The position numbers were made by a program, and so were the translations under genes. Positions 1-8,803 of a DNA stretch of 64,000 nucleotides are shown here, in pieces. The stretch is from Lachnospiraceae bacterium (GTDB lineage: Bacteria; Bacillota; Clostridia; Lachnospirales; Lachnospiraceae), in NCBI GenBank assembly GCA_017544285.1, contig JAFYEL010000084.1, positions 1 through 64,000 of the forward strand, in the 5' to 3' direction. The notes beneath the pieces were generated by a model. The model was not told where the DNA came from and searched no databases. It saw only the letters and a list, made by a program, of their open reading frames with translations. Each line of letters starts with the position of its first letter. Position 1 is the first letter of the stretch.

Positions 1-20
1 AGACAATTCGTACGCAAGGA

Positions 21-51
21 CGAGCCGGCGAAAGCCGGCTCGATCTTTTTT
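21..51 (+). terminator. Rho-independent terminator of an upstream gene
   Basis: A perfect 9-bp GC-rich stem (21-29 pairs with 34-42) encloses a GAAA tetraloop and is followed by ATC and a run of six T (46-51). This is the canonical intrinsic terminator layout for plus-strand transcription. It ends a transcription unit lying before the window. The next gene begins only 11 bases later. Confidence 0.9.
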
Positions 52-62
52 ATGGTGGTAAC

Positions 63-728
63 ATGGATGATAAAAAGATATGTTTCATAATGTGTGTAAA
101 TGACGCAGCACTTATGGACGAAGCCATATACTATCTCAACAGGCTTAAGGTTCCCGAGGGCTATGTTACGGATCTTCTTACCATAGAAGGAGCCCCCTCC
201 ATGGCCGAGGGCTATAATGAGGGGATGAGAAGCAGCGACGCCCGGTATAAGATATACCTTCATCAGGATGTTTTTATCATCGACAGAAGGTTCCTTCACC
301 GTATTATTGAGATCTTTAAGGACGAGACCATAGGCATGATCGGACCTGTGGGTTACAAAAAGCTTCCGAAAAACGGGATCCAGGTAACCGCAGATATCAC
401 AGGTGCCTATATCACCAATGATCTGTTTTCAACAAAATCCAAATGTAACACTTCGAAGGCAGAGAACTGCATCGATGTAAAATCCATCGACGGCTTCCTG
501 ATGGCTACACAGTATGATCTTCCCTGGAGAGAGGATATCTTTAAAGATTGGGATTTTTATGATGTGAGCCAGAGCTTTGAATTCAGAAAAAAGGGATACC
601 GGGTTGTGGTGCCTGCTGTGGACAAGCCCGGCGTTATCCATTATGACGGACTGCTGAACATGAAGGATTACTATAAGAACCGCCGCCTATTCCTTGAAAA
701 TTACGGAGATACTTATCAATTGTTTTGA
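63..728 (+). CDS. Glycosyltransferase-like family protein (Glyco_tranf_2_5 type)
   Basis: A 221-residue soluble protein resembling the small glycosyltransferase-like family whose hallmark is an HQDV motif; here YLHQDV lies at residues 65-70. Further along are a DGFLMAT stretch and a WREDIFKDWDFYD stretch, both typical of this family, which belongs to the GT-A fold. It presumably transfers a sugar in surface-glycan assembly, but donor and acceptor cannot be read from sequence. It starts 11 bases after an intrinsic terminator with only a weak ribosome site (GGTGGT), so its promoter is unclear. It converges on the minus-strand gene ending at 780. The 51-base gap between them shows no hairpin. 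Confidence 0.8.
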   Translation: MDDKKICFIMCVNDAALMDEAIYYLNRLKVPEGYVTDLLTIEGAPSMAEGYNEGMRSSDARYKIYLHQDVFIIDRRFLHRIIEIFKDETIGMIGPVGYKKLPKNGIQVTADITGAYITNDLFSTKSKCNTSKAENCIDVKSIDGFLMATQYDLPWREDIFKDWDFYDVSQSFEFRKKGYRVVVPAVDKPGVIHYDGLLNMKDYYKNRRLFLENYGDTYQLF

Positions 729-779
729 TAAAGTGGACAATTTCGGCTCGGTTCAGGACTTTCTTTGCGAACTGGATCA

Positions 780-1298
780 TTACGCCTGTCCGGCAAGCCT
801 TTGAAGCTCTCCCAAAACCTGCTGATACATCCCCTCTTTATTTATACTTCCCGTATCGATAAGCACAGAGATCCCGTAAACGGAGATCCTCTGCTTAAGC
901 ACCATGTCAATAAGCTGTGAAACCGCATCCGGGTCTTCGGCGAATTCGACCCTCCACAAAAGAAACCTGGCTTTGTTTATCACCTCTGAGATAAGAGCGT
1001 CGAGGCTTTCCGCCTGATCAAGGATGGTGGGGGTCACGTTCCCGGCTGCTTCATTTTTGTAGATCGCGTAGATCAGTCTGACAAACCGGTATACGGACCG
1101 GTTCTTAAGTATGCCCTGCAATCCCGGATCCTGAGCAAGATGGCAGAACCGGTCATGGTCGCGGGCGGCAATGGATGCGCTTACGTCATCGGAAAACTGC
1201 TGCTCCGTTTCATCGTAACAACGGTGCCAGCCGTCTTCGTTTTCCTCACAGTAGAGGGCATATTCTTCACTTGTGGGGTCCATCCTGTTTTCAGACAT
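780..1298 (-). CDS. Hypothetical protein, last gene of the minus-strand trio
   Basis: A 172-residue protein that I do not recognise. It is acidic at the N-terminus, has two Cys in the first 40 residues, and appears largely helical with no signal peptide or membrane segment. Its ATG overlaps the end of the DUF4422 gene by 8 bases, so it is probably translationally coupled to it and last in the same transcript. Its C-terminal segment (SVYGISVLIDTGSI) loosely resembles the C-terminal tail of the upstream protein (DVYNYVAAVLNDGGL). That may indicate a shared helical module, but the similarity is weak and read by eye. The context suggests a glycan-related role; no function is assigned. Confidence 0.7.
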   Translation of the reverse strand: MSENRMDPTSEEYALYCEENEDGWHRCYDETEQQFSDDVSASIAARDHDRFCHLAQDPGLQGILKNRSVYRFVRLIYAIYKNEAAGNVTPTILDQAESLDALISEVINKARFLLWRVEFAEDPDAVSQLIDMVLKQRISVYGISVLIDTGSINKEGMYQQVLGELQRLAGQA

Positions 1299-2499
1299 TA
1301 TCCCGGCTCCATCTGATCAGTTCGATCGCTGTTTTTCCAAGACCTCCGTCGTTCAATACGGCGGCAACATAATTGTATACATCGGGATTGTTGGCAATCC
1401 CTTTTATGTATCTGCCGATGACCGGACCTGAAAACCTCAGCCCTGTCATGTAATTTACGAATTCCTCTTCGGTCTTTTGAGACGGATCCGACAGGAGCTG
1501 CAACACCTTTGTTCCCGGTTCCATAACCGCCTTTGCGGTATCGGAAAGCGTCCGGGTAAGCTCCCCGGGGAGATATTCAAAAAGTGAGAGATCACAGTAC
1601 TTCAGCTCGTCCATATATATGTGGAAAACACGCGCATATCTGGAATAGAAATTTATGTCGTCATCTTCACAGGTGGAATACCCCTTAAGAAGAGTGTCTC
1701 TGCACTGTCTGAAAAGTCCCGCCGAAAACAGTTTTTCCAGATGAGACATGAAAGCCTCCCGGTTGCCGGGTGAAGGAACGTCTTCGGGCTCGGTGCCGCT
1801 GCTCTTCAGCTGGACATAATCGCACTCGGCATAGCTTATCCCGGAGCGGATCAGTTTTTCCACATAGACGTGGGAAAGGCGCTCGGCCATAAAGCCCACA
1901 TCCCGGTGGAGATAGGCGTCCCTTTTTTCGGGAACATCTTTATAAAATATTTCCAGCATGGGGAAAAGCCAGTCGCAGTAATCCCTGAAATGCTCAAGGC
2001 TCCAGATGTTCATGTTGCAGGGGTGAAACCCGGTCTCGTTGACCAGTTCTGCCGTCAGTTCAAAATCCTCGGGATGGCAGAGCTTTACGATTTCAATGGC
2101 TTTGTCAAAGACCGAGGCGAAATCCTCCTGATTCATAAAATCGTAGAGGGGCATCTCAAGGTCAAGTTTTTTCAGGGTGATGAGAGAGACTCCTTTGTCT
2201 ATAAGAGAAGAGATCTCCGCGTCCGAAAGACAGAAGCGCCGTCTGTAGTGCTCTATGCCAACATAGTCGGAGCTGATATTGTGCCGGGCCCACCACACGG
2301 CAGTCATCTCGGAATACCTGGGATTTCTGTCGGAAATACTCAGGTCAAATCCGTCGTGGTCGTTTTGCCCGTAGATGCGTTTGTCGGTGAGGGCGGCTCC
2401 GGCCTGTACTTCTTTGTAATGATCGGAAGCAGGAGGCTGCTCCAAAAGTTCTTTGTCCTTGTGGCATCCTATCACCAGTCTTGTGATATCCCGGTTCAT
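1291..2499 (-). CDS. DUF4422 glycosyltransferase with extra C-terminal helical region
   Basis: About 402 residues. The N-terminal part has the DUF4422 pattern: a VIGCHKD strand, then LSISDRNPRYSEMTAVWWA and DYVGIEHYRRRF, matching the family consensus of an NISxxNxxYxELTxxYW block followed by GLxHYRR. DUF4422 proteins are putative capsule or LPS glycosyltransferases. Residues beyond about 250 form an additional, mostly helical tail without a recognised domain. The start is placed at 2499 because AAGGAGA lies just upstream of that ATG. An in-frame ATG 21 bases further upstream would overlap the preceding gene and lacks a ribosome site. It is the middle gene of a minus-strand operon with the DUF6492 gene before it (10-base gap) and the 172-residue gene after it. 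Confidence 0.8.
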   Translation of the reverse strand: MNRDITRLVIGCHKDKELLEQPPASDHYKEVQAGAALTDKRIYGQNDHDGFDLSISDRNPRYSEMTAVWWARHNISSDYVGIEHYRRRFCLSDAEISSLIDKGVSLITLKKLDLEMPLYDFMNQEDFASVFDKAIEIVKLCHPEDFELTAELVNETGFHPCNMNIWSLEHFRDYCDWLFPMLEIFYKDVPEKRDAYLHRDVGFMAERLSHVYVEKLIRSGISYAECDYVQLKSSGTEPEDVPSPGNREAFMSHLEKLFSAGLFRQCRDTLLKGYSTCEDDDINFYSRYARVFHIYMDELKYCDLSLFEYLPGELTRTLSDTAKAVMEPGTKVLQLLSDPSQKTEEEFVNYMTGLRFSGPVIGRYIKGIANNPDVYNYVAAVLNDGGLGKTAIELIRWSRDNV

Positions 2500-2509
2500 G
2501 ATAATCTCC

Positions 2510-3493
2510 TTAAACGGCAAACAGATCCCCGTCGCTGCTCTTAAGTCCGCCGGACTCCATATCTCCGAAGAATCCGCTCTCCAGCACTATCTGATAAAAC
2601 TGGCGGGCGCTTATGCGGCTGCGGTATCTGGGGTCTCTGAAAAATTCCGCAAGCTCGGGCGAAAAAACATGGTAGCTCTCAAAGGTGGCTGCGTCATAAT
2701 CGGAGGCAAGCCATGCCTTGTCCTCACCGGTCAGATCCTCCGGCTTTGTAAAGGCTCCCGTAATGCGCATGGAGTGCCAGTCACGAAGGGCGTAGAAGTC
2801 GGGGTGGTTGTTTAAGACCCAGGTTCCGTAGGTTTCGAATTCGGAGAAACCTCTCATCAGATCCTTGTCGTAGGGAAGTGAAAAGAAGATCTTTTCGTAG
2901 TACTTTTCGCCTTTTATATCCAGAGCCTCGGTTTCGGCTATCAGCTCCTTCATAAACGAGGTTTTAAAGATCATATGCTCGGAGATAAAAGAGGGCTCTA
3001 TAGCCTTGTCGTATCCCCAGACCTTTTTTATGGTGCGGAAATAGCTCTGCAGATATTCCGTTTTTACATCAAAGTACGGACGACCCTGGGGGTCAAACAT
3101 TTCCGTCTCCCGCAGGGGGATTGTGTCCGCATCCCAGGACATGTAGTATTCGTCCTCACAGATATCGGAAAATGACATTTTAAGGAACTGCTGATAATAC
3201 CAGCCGGGCTTGGAATCCGCCGACATGGCAAAGCCTCCCGCACGGAGGTGCTCCCTCATGACCTGAGTCAATACGTCGAAGCATAAGAGGTCATTTTCGT
3301 TTATATAGCGCACGGGACCGTCGTTTTCAAAAGTCTTTGCGTCCCTTAAAACAAGGGGCTCCAGGGCTGCAGGACCTATGAAGATCACCTCTTTTACGGG
3401 CAGCAGCCTGAAGAAATCCCCGAGGTCCCGGGTTATCCTGTCGTAATCCTTTGCGGTTGTGGGTATGATAAGGGGGATTCTGGTTGAAAACAT
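2510..3493 (-). CDS. DUF6492 family protein (putative glycosyltransferase), copy 1
   Basis: A 327-residue protein of the DUF6492 family, recognised by the IPTTAKDYDR start, GWYYQQFLK, YYMSWDADTIPL (a DxD-type motif), SFISEHMIFK, FSEFETYG and a final ARQFYQIV stretch. The DxD motif and the context support a GT-A-like glycosyltransferase, but the family is biochemically uncharacterised to my knowledge. The start has a clear GAGGAG ribosome site 5 bases upstream. A clear paralogue lies on the plus strand at 11768-12712, sharing every motif listed. First gene of the minus-strand trio, transcribed away from the CgeB-like gene at 3590. Confidence 0.82.
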   Translation of the reverse strand: MFSTRIPLIIPTTAKDYDRITRDLGDFFRLLPVKEVIFIGPAALEPLVLRDAKTFENDGPVRYINENDLLCFDVLTQVMREHLRAGGFAMSADSKPGWYYQQFLKMSFSDICEDEYYMSWDADTIPLRETEMFDPQGRPYFDVKTEYLQSYFRTIKKVWGYDKAIEPSFISEHMIFKTSFMKELIAETEALDIKGEKYYEKIFFSLPYDKDLMRGFSEFETYGTWVLNNHPDFYALRDWHSMRITGAFTKPEDLTGEDKAWLASDYDAATFESYHVFSPELAEFFRDPRYRSRISARQFYQIVLESGFFGDMESGGLKSSDGDLFAV

Positions 3494-3506
3494 GGCAACT
3501 CCTCGG

Positions 3507-3535
3507 TTTAAAACTCGGGTTTAAAATGGTATAAT
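3507..3535 (+). promoter_or_regulatory. Predicted extended -10 promoter for the 3590 operon
   Basis: TATAAT at 3530-3535 is preceded by TGG (3527-3529), giving an extended -10. A weak -35 (TTTAAA, 3507-3512) sits 17 bases upstream. Transcription would start near 3542, giving a leader of about 48 bases before the ATG at 3590, which has no obvious ribosome site. The promoter lies inside the leader of the oppositely oriented DUF6492 gene. Confidence 0.5.
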
Positions 3536-3555
3536 AGAATCCGGGTTCAGTAAAT

Positions 3556-3585
3556 ATATTAGCATAATTACAGGCATGTTTCCAA
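3556..3585 (-). promoter_or_regulatory. Predicted promoter for the minus-strand trio
   Basis: Read on the minus strand: TTGGAA (3585-3580), an 18-base spacer ending in TGC, then TAATAT (3561-3556). Transcription would start near 3549, so the leader of the DUF6492 gene would contain the opposite promoter at 3507-3535. The two promoters face each other and their transcripts would overlap by only a few bases at the 5' ends. Confidence 0.4.
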
Positions 3586-3589
3586 TCAT

Positions 3590-4747
3590 ATGAGATTTTT
3601 GTTTATAAAGGTCAGGGGCTCCGTAAAAGATCTGGTCCACTCCCTTGAGGCCATGGGTCACGAGGTCACCACCCTTGAAGGTTATGAATTCGAACCTTAC
3701 TCCGATTGCGAGGAGGCTTACAGCGCTCTTGAGGCCATGGTAAAAAAGGGCGGCTGGGATTTTCTGATATCCTACCTCTTTTTCGGAAGAGTGTCGGATA
3801 TCTGTAATGCTCACGGCCTGAGGTACATTGCCTGGGTTTACGACTCGCCCCTTATGACCCTGTTTGACGAGCAGGTCAAAAATCCCGTAAACAGGATATT
3901 TGTATTCGACAAAAGGGAATACGAAAGACTTAAGGAAGCTGGCGTCCCCAGACTTTATTACATGCCCATGGCCGCCTGCACCGACAGGATCGGTCTCATC
4001 AGCATACGCCCTGAGGACGAGGAGCGTTTCACCTGCGACATCAGTTTTGTGGGGGCTCTCTATGAGGACAACCCCTACGACCACATAATAAACGAGCTGC
4101 CCGGCAAGTACGCCGACGATATAAAAAAGTATCTGGGAGTAAATCTCTGCAACTGGAAGAGCATCAGGCCCTGGCCCTCGGTTGACGGCAGCCTGGCTTC
4201 ATTTTGCGAGGACAGGGGCTTTCTGAACATGCAGTATGCCCACGGTCTTGATGCGAAAACTTTCCTGGGAGTTGCCCTGATGAGCCGTAAGCTTGCCCAG
4301 CTTGAGCGGATCAACGTGCTCAACGCCCTGGCAAGGCGTCACAGCGTCCGGCTTTACACAAGGGACAGCGGCAGGTATCTTGAGGGCGTCAATCTGTGTC
4401 CGGGAGTTGACTACAATACCGACATGACAAGGGTATTCAACCTCTCAAAGATCAACCTGAATATCACCATCCCCTCAATTGAGACAGGGATACCACAGCG
4501 GGTCTGGGACATCATCGGCAGCGGCGGCTTCTGCATGACCAACTACCAGGAAGAGATAGAGGACTTTTTCACCATCGGTGAAGATATAGAAACCTTTAAG
4601 AGCATAGACGAGCTTTTGCTCAAGACCGAGTTTTATCTGCGCCACGAGGACCTGCGGCTCGGGATCCTGATAAAGGGCTACGAAAAGGTAATGAAGTATC
4701 ACAAATACGAAGACAGGCTTGAGAAAATGATAGCACTGTCCGATTGA
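3590..4747 (+). CDS. CgeB-like glycosyltransferase (DUF3880 plus GT1-type C-terminal domain), copy 1
   Basis: A 385-residue two-domain protein. The N-terminal half fits DUF3880 (ISYLFFGRVSDIC, RYIAWVYDSP, NRIFVFDKREYE, YYMPMA). The C-terminal half fits the glycosyl-transferase-1 type domain of CgeB proteins (SKINLNITIPSIETGIPQR, GSGGFCMTNY, and a helix pair EFYLRHEDLR). CgeB family proteins are associated with spore-surface glycosylation in Bacillus; here the target is unknown. It is first in a long plus-strand operon and overlaps no gene. The next coding sequence begins 17 bases downstream. A paralogue sharing all these motifs lies at 7590-8762. Confidence 0.82.
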   Translation: MRFLFIKVRGSVKDLVHSLEAMGHEVTTLEGYEFEPYSDCEEAYSALEAMVKKGGWDFLISYLFFGRVSDICNAHGLRYIAWVYDSPLMTLFDEQVKNPVNRIFVFDKREYERLKEAGVPRLYYMPMAACTDRIGLISIRPEDEERFTCDISFVGALYEDNPYDHIINELPGKYADDIKKYLGVNLCNWKSIRPWPSVDGSLASFCEDRGFLNMQYAHGLDAKTFLGVALMSRKLAQLERINVLNALARRHSVRLYTRDSGRYLEGVNLCPGVDYNTDMTRVFNLSKINLNITIPSIETGIPQRVWDIIGSGGFCMTNYQEEIEDFFTIGEDIETFKSIDELLLKTEFYLRHEDLRLGILIKGYEKVMKYHKYEDRLEKMIALSD

Positions 4748-4764
4748 GATCAGCGGGAAACCAC

Positions 4765-7593
4765 ATGCACAAAACATCCATCATCATAGTTTCCTACAAC
4801 TGCAAATACCTGATGCAGAAAAACATCGAGAGCATCAGAAACACCCTAACCCCCGGGACATACTCCATCTACGTGACGGACAACGGTTCCACCGACGGTG
4901 TGGCCGAATGGCTTGAGGAGCAGGCGGATGTAGCCCTGATAAAAAACTCCGAAAACCTTGGGTTTGCCCCGGCCTGTAACCAGGGAGTCAAAGCGGCATG
5001 GGATGCGGGAGAGACCGACGCGGATATCTTCCTTTTGAACAACGACACCAGGCTGTGCCCCGGTTCCCTTGAGAACCTGAGCAGCGCCCTTCACGGGGCC
5101 GACGACAGGGGCGCGGTGGGAGCCGTCTCAAACTATGCGGGAAACGACCAGCAGATAGAGTTGTTCTGTCAGACTCCCGGAGAGTACGTTGAATACGGAG
5201 CGGGTCACAATGCAAATCCCGAGGATCTTGAGGAAAGAGTCCGGCTTTCCGGCTTTGCCATGCTGATAAAGGCAGAGGTCTGGAAACAGGTTGGAGGCAT
5301 GGATGAGGATTTCGCCCCAGGCTATTTTGAGGACGACGATCTGTGCATGAGGATCGCGGCAGCGGGCTACAGGATGTTCCTTTGCAGGAACAGCTTTATA
5401 TATCACGCAGGGTCCCAGGCCTTCGGCCGGATGAAAAACGTGGGCTCCCTTTTAAAGGAGCACCACAGCCTGTTTATGGAAAAGCACGGCTTTGACATCC
5501 TGAAATACGCAAAGCCCAGATACGCCCACCTGTCGCAGATAAAGGCGGATCCTCTTGAACCACTTGCGATCCTGGTGGCTTCCGCGGGGCTTGGAGCCGA
5601 TGCGAAATTCATACGCAGCATATACAAAAATGCGGTGGTCTTCGGGATAGAAAGCAGCGACGCCCTGAGGCAGATCGCAGGTAAAACCGAGGCGGTCTTC
5701 GAAAACGCAGCCGCCCTCCGGGAGATGGTTAACTTCCGCGCCTTCGATTATTTCATAACCGACAACAGCTTTATCAGTTCGATAGATAAGGAAGCGCGCA
5801 ATATGATCGCCGACATGTGCAAGCCCACCTGCCGGGTCATAAAGCGGGGGCCGGAAAGAGGCATCGACTTTTCAAAAATCAAACTGGTGATCTGGGATAT
5901 GGACGATACCTTCTGGCAGGGAACCCTCACAGAGCAGGAGGTTCATGTGTCGGAGGCAATGGAGCAGCTGGTGCGGGATCTTTCCGCCCATGGGATAATA
6001 AATTCCATCTCCTCCAAAAACGACTGGCAGAGTGTGGCAGAGGTGCTGGGGGAGTGCTCCGACCTTGGTAATCATTTTGTATTCAACAATATCAACTGGC
6101 AGCCCAAGGGGCCTCAGATAAGCGAAAAGCTGAGCCTCATGGGGCTTCGGGCGGAAAACGCTCTGTTCATAGACGACAACCCCAGAAACCTGCGGGAGGC
6201 AAAACAATATTGTCCGGAGCTTATCACGGCTTCGCCGTCGGTCATAACCGGTCTGTCGGATTACGTCAATTCAACTCCGGCAACGGACCCGGAACTCACC
6301 CGGCTGGCACACTACAACATCCTTGAGGAAAAGACCGCGGTGCGGATGAGCAGCTACGAGGATCCCACGGAATTTCTCTTTGACAGTGACATCAGGATGG
6401 CGATAGGCGAGGACTGCGCGGGGGAAAAGGCAAGGATAGCGGAGCTGGTAAACAGGACCAACCAGCTGAATTTCACAAAGCTGAGGCAGAACGAAGAGGA
6501 GCTTGAGAAGCTCTTTGAGGATTCCGGGTACGAGTGCGGATACGTGCGCGTCAGGGACAGGTTCGGAGATTACGGCATAGCGGGATTTTTTGCCCTGGAA
6601 AAAGAAACCCGCAGACTGCTTCATTTCCTGTTTTCCTGCAGGTGCATGGGCATGGGAATAGAGCAGGCGGTATATGCCCACCTGGGTTACCCTGAGCTTA
6701 CGGTAAATCCCCCGGTTTCGGTGGAGCTTGAGAAAAAGGAAGCGCCCTGGGTCAGGCAGGTGGATGCCGCAGAGCTTGACGAAACTGATACGGGCAAAGA
6801 ATCCGGGGGCATCAGACTTTTGCTGAAGGGTCCCTGCGATCTTGATTCCATGGCGGGGATAGCGGATTACCCCGGCGCCGTCAGGGAGTTCAACTATATA
6901 AACTCCAAGGGCTTTGTGACCACGGGCCAGAATCATTCCATCCACGTAGTGGAATCCGAGACCCTGGAGAGCACGATGATAGAAGAGCTGATAAAGGATG
7001 CGCCCTTCATCATTTACGGCGATTTTGAGACGGAGCTTTTCAAAAAGCCTCATGACATAGTCATCTACAGTCTGCTGCCGGACTGCCATTCCGGGATCTA
7101 CCGCCACCGCGGGACCGGAGCCCGTATAGCCTTCGGCAGCCGGAATTTTGACCTGACGGATCCCGCCAATACCCCGGGATATATTGACGGCACCATACAG
7201 AACCACGGCTTTAAATTTACGGAAAAGATAATAAGGGACTTCAGTGAAAAATGGGAGTTTGAGGGAGCGACCCCTCCCGAAGTCCTGATAGAAAACCTGC
7301 AGTTCATGTACGACAGGGCCCCGGGAGAGCCCAGGTTCATACTGCTTCTGGGAAGCACCGTCCCCTTCGAGGGAGAAAACGCGGAATTTGCGGGGCACGA
7401 GGAATTCCACGCGCAGATCAATCCTCTTGTGAGAGAGTTTGCAAAGGATAAGGACCGCATCAGACTGGTGGATCCCGGAGACTATATCAGATCCACTGAG
7501 GATTACGCGGACTGCTGCGATCACTACAGCCGCAGGGTATACATGGAGATGGCGTCGGATATCCGCCGCCTGATCAGCGAGGATTGGAAATGA
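4765..7593 (+). CDS. Three-part fusion: GT2 glycosyltransferase - FkbH-like HAD/GNAT - SGNH-like region
   Basis: About 942 residues from the ATG at 4765; a TTG 21 bases earlier overlaps the previous stop. Residues 1-290 are a GT2 glycosyltransferase (IIIVSYNC, DNGSTDG, FLLNNDTRL, YFEDDDLCMRI). Residues about 370-660 are FkbH-like: the HAD nucleophile motif WDMDDTFWQG, the SSKND motif, the acidic IDDNPRN motif, and the typical RxxELxxRTNQxN block (LVNRTNQLNF) leading into a GNAT-like region. Residues about 710-942 resemble an SGNH-hydrolase-like fold (FILLLGSTVPF, then DHYSRRVYMEMA near the end), although block I is not obvious. FkbH proteins dephosphorylate a glycerate unit and load it onto an acyl carrier protein; no carrier protein gene is visible in the window. 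The stop overlaps the next start by ATGA. Confidence 0.78.
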   Translation: MHKTSIIIVSYNCKYLMQKNIESIRNTLTPGTYSIYVTDNGSTDGVAEWLEEQADVALIKNSENLGFAPACNQGVKAAWDAGETDADIFLLNNDTRLCPGSLENLSSALHGADDRGAVGAVSNYAGNDQQIELFCQTPGEYVEYGAGHNANPEDLEERVRLSGFAMLIKAEVWKQVGGMDEDFAPGYFEDDDLCMRIAAAGYRMFLCRNSFIYHAGSQAFGRMKNVGSLLKEHHSLFMEKHGFDILKYAKPRYAHLSQIKADPLEPLAILVASAGLGADAKFIRSIYKNAVVFGIESSDALRQIAGKTEAVFENAAALREMVNFRAFDYFITDNSFISSIDKEARNMIADMCKPTCRVIKRGPERGIDFSKIKLVIWDMDDTFWQGTLTEQEVHVSEAMEQLVRDLSAHGIINSISSKNDWQSVAEVLGECSDLGNHFVFNNINWQPKGPQISEKLSLMGLRAENALFIDDNPRNLREAKQYCPELITASPSVITGLSDYVNSTPATDPELTRLAHYNILEEKTAVRMSSYEDPTEFLFDSDIRMAIGEDCAGEKARIAELVNRTNQLNFTKLRQNEEELEKLFEDSGYECGYVRVRDRFGDYGIAGFFALEKETRRLLHFLFSCRCMGMGIEQAVYAHLGYPELTVNPPVSVELEKKEAPWVRQVDAAELDETDTGKESGGIRLLLKGPCDLDSMAGIADYPGAVREFNYINSKGFVTTGQNHSIHVVESETLESTMIEELIKDAPFIIYGDFETELFKKPHDIVIYSLLPDCHSGIYRHRGTGARIAFGSRNFDLTDPANTPGYIDGTIQNHGFKFTEKIIRDFSEKWEFEGATPPEVLIENLQFMYDRAPGEPRFILLLGSTVPFEGENAEFAGHEEFHAQINPLVREFAKDKDRIRLVDPGDYIRSTEDYADCCDHYSRRVYMEMASDIRRLISEDWK

Positions 7594-8762
7594 GATTTTT
7601 GTTTTACAGATTCAACAGCGTCTGCGAGCCCGATATGATAGAGGGTTTCGAGCAGCTGGGGCACAGCGTGGACACCATAGATCTTGAGATGACGGTCAAG
7701 GAGCCCGAGATAGAGCAGGTGATCTCCTGCTTCGAAAAGGCCTTCGAAAAGAGCGGCTATGATGCGGTGGTGAGCGTGAACTACTATCCCATGGTGTCGG
7801 AGATCTGCCGCATATATGGGATAAGGTATATTTCATGGACCGTGGATTCGCCGGTGCTGGAGCTTTTGTCGGACACCGTTGCCAACGATGTGAACAGGAT
7901 ATTCTGTTTCGATCAGAGCCAGTGCGAAGAGCTGCACGCCTACAATCCCGCCGGGGTGTTTTACATGCCTCTTGCCACCAACTGCGACAGGTGGGATAGG
8001 GTGATCGCCGGGGCTTCGCCCGAGGAGCACCGGAAGTTTTCTTCCGATATTTCCTTCGTGGGTTCCCTTTACACAGAGAAATGTCCCTACGATGACCTGA
8101 CGGATCCCCCGGAGTATCTCAGGGGATACCTGGAGGGCCTTATGAGGGCGCAAAAGGACGTATACGGCGCATTCTTCCTGGACAGTGCCTTAAACGCAAA
8201 GGTGATAGAGGATTTCGTGGCGCACACCCCGGGATTTTACACACCCCCGGAAAAGGCCAGGAATGACCGCAGGTTTATAATGGCCATGAAGTATCTGGGC
8301 ATGAAGGTCACCAACCTTGAGAGGCTTGAGGTCATGGAGCTCCTTGGGAAAAAACACAGCGTGGATGTTTACACCGGCAGCGACACCAGCGCTCTTCCGG
8401 TGAACAACAAGGGCTTTGCAAAAACCCTGACGGAAATGCCCCTGATCTTCCACAACAGCAAGGTGAATCTGAACATCACCTGCAAATCCATAAAGACCGG
8501 TATCGCCCAGAGGATATGGGATATAATGGGAGCGGGCGGTTTTCTTCTGACAAACTACCAGAGCGAGATCCCCCAGTTCTTCACCCCCGGTGAGGATCTT
8601 GACATATACGCTTCCATGGAGGAGCTTGCGGACAAGGCGGCGTTTTATCTGACCCACGACGAGGTGAGAAAAAAGATAGCCGAAAATGCCCGCGAAAAGA
8701 TAAGGGCAGAGCACACCCACAAAGACCGGGTGAGCGACATGATATATCTGGCCTTCAGCTGA
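7590..8762 (+). CDS. CgeB-like glycosyltransferase, copy 2
   Basis: A 390-residue paralogue of the 3590 gene with the same order of motifs: MRFLFYRF start, VVSVNYYPMVSEIC, RYISWTVDSPV, NRIFCFDQSQ, FYMPLATNCDRW, SSDISFVGSLY, KVNLNITCKSIKTGIAQRIWDIMGAGG and a C-terminal HDEVRKKI helix. It belongs to the DUF3880 plus GT1-type family. The ATG at 7590 overlaps the stop of the fusion gene by 4 bases and has GAGG about 8 bases upstream; an upstream TTG is less likely. The arrangement transferase-fusion-transferase suggests the flanking pair arose by duplication and act on the same glycan. It is soluble, with no membrane segment. Confidence 0.82.
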   Translation: MRFLFYRFNSVCEPDMIEGFEQLGHSVDTIDLEMTVKEPEIEQVISCFEKAFEKSGYDAVVSVNYYPMVSEICRIYGIRYISWTVDSPVLELLSDTVANDVNRIFCFDQSQCEELHAYNPAGVFYMPLATNCDRWDRVIAGASPEEHRKFSSDISFVGSLYTEKCPYDDLTDPPEYLRGYLEGLMRAQKDVYGAFFLDSALNAKVIEDFVAHTPGFYTPPEKARNDRRFIMAMKYLGMKVTNLERLEVMELLGKKHSVDVYTGSDTSALPVNNKGFAKTLTEMPLIFHNSKVNLNITCKSIKTGIAQRIWDIMGAGGFLLTNYQSEIPQFFTPGEDLDIYASMEELADKAAFYLTHDEVRKKIAENAREKIRAEHTHKDRVSDMIYLAFS

Positions 8763-8803
8763 GAGGGCCCACCCTGAGGACAGTTACAAAAGGAGAGAAA
8801 GAG

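Noticed and set aside
1870..2544. Plus-strand frame opposite the DUF4422 gene
   Set aside because: No ribosome site or family motif; the minus-strand gene is well supported.
6271..7524. Long open frame on the minus strand opposite the FkbH fusion
   Set aside because: It mirrors a strongly supported plus-strand gene with clear motifs, and its translation shows no recognisable domain or ribosome site.
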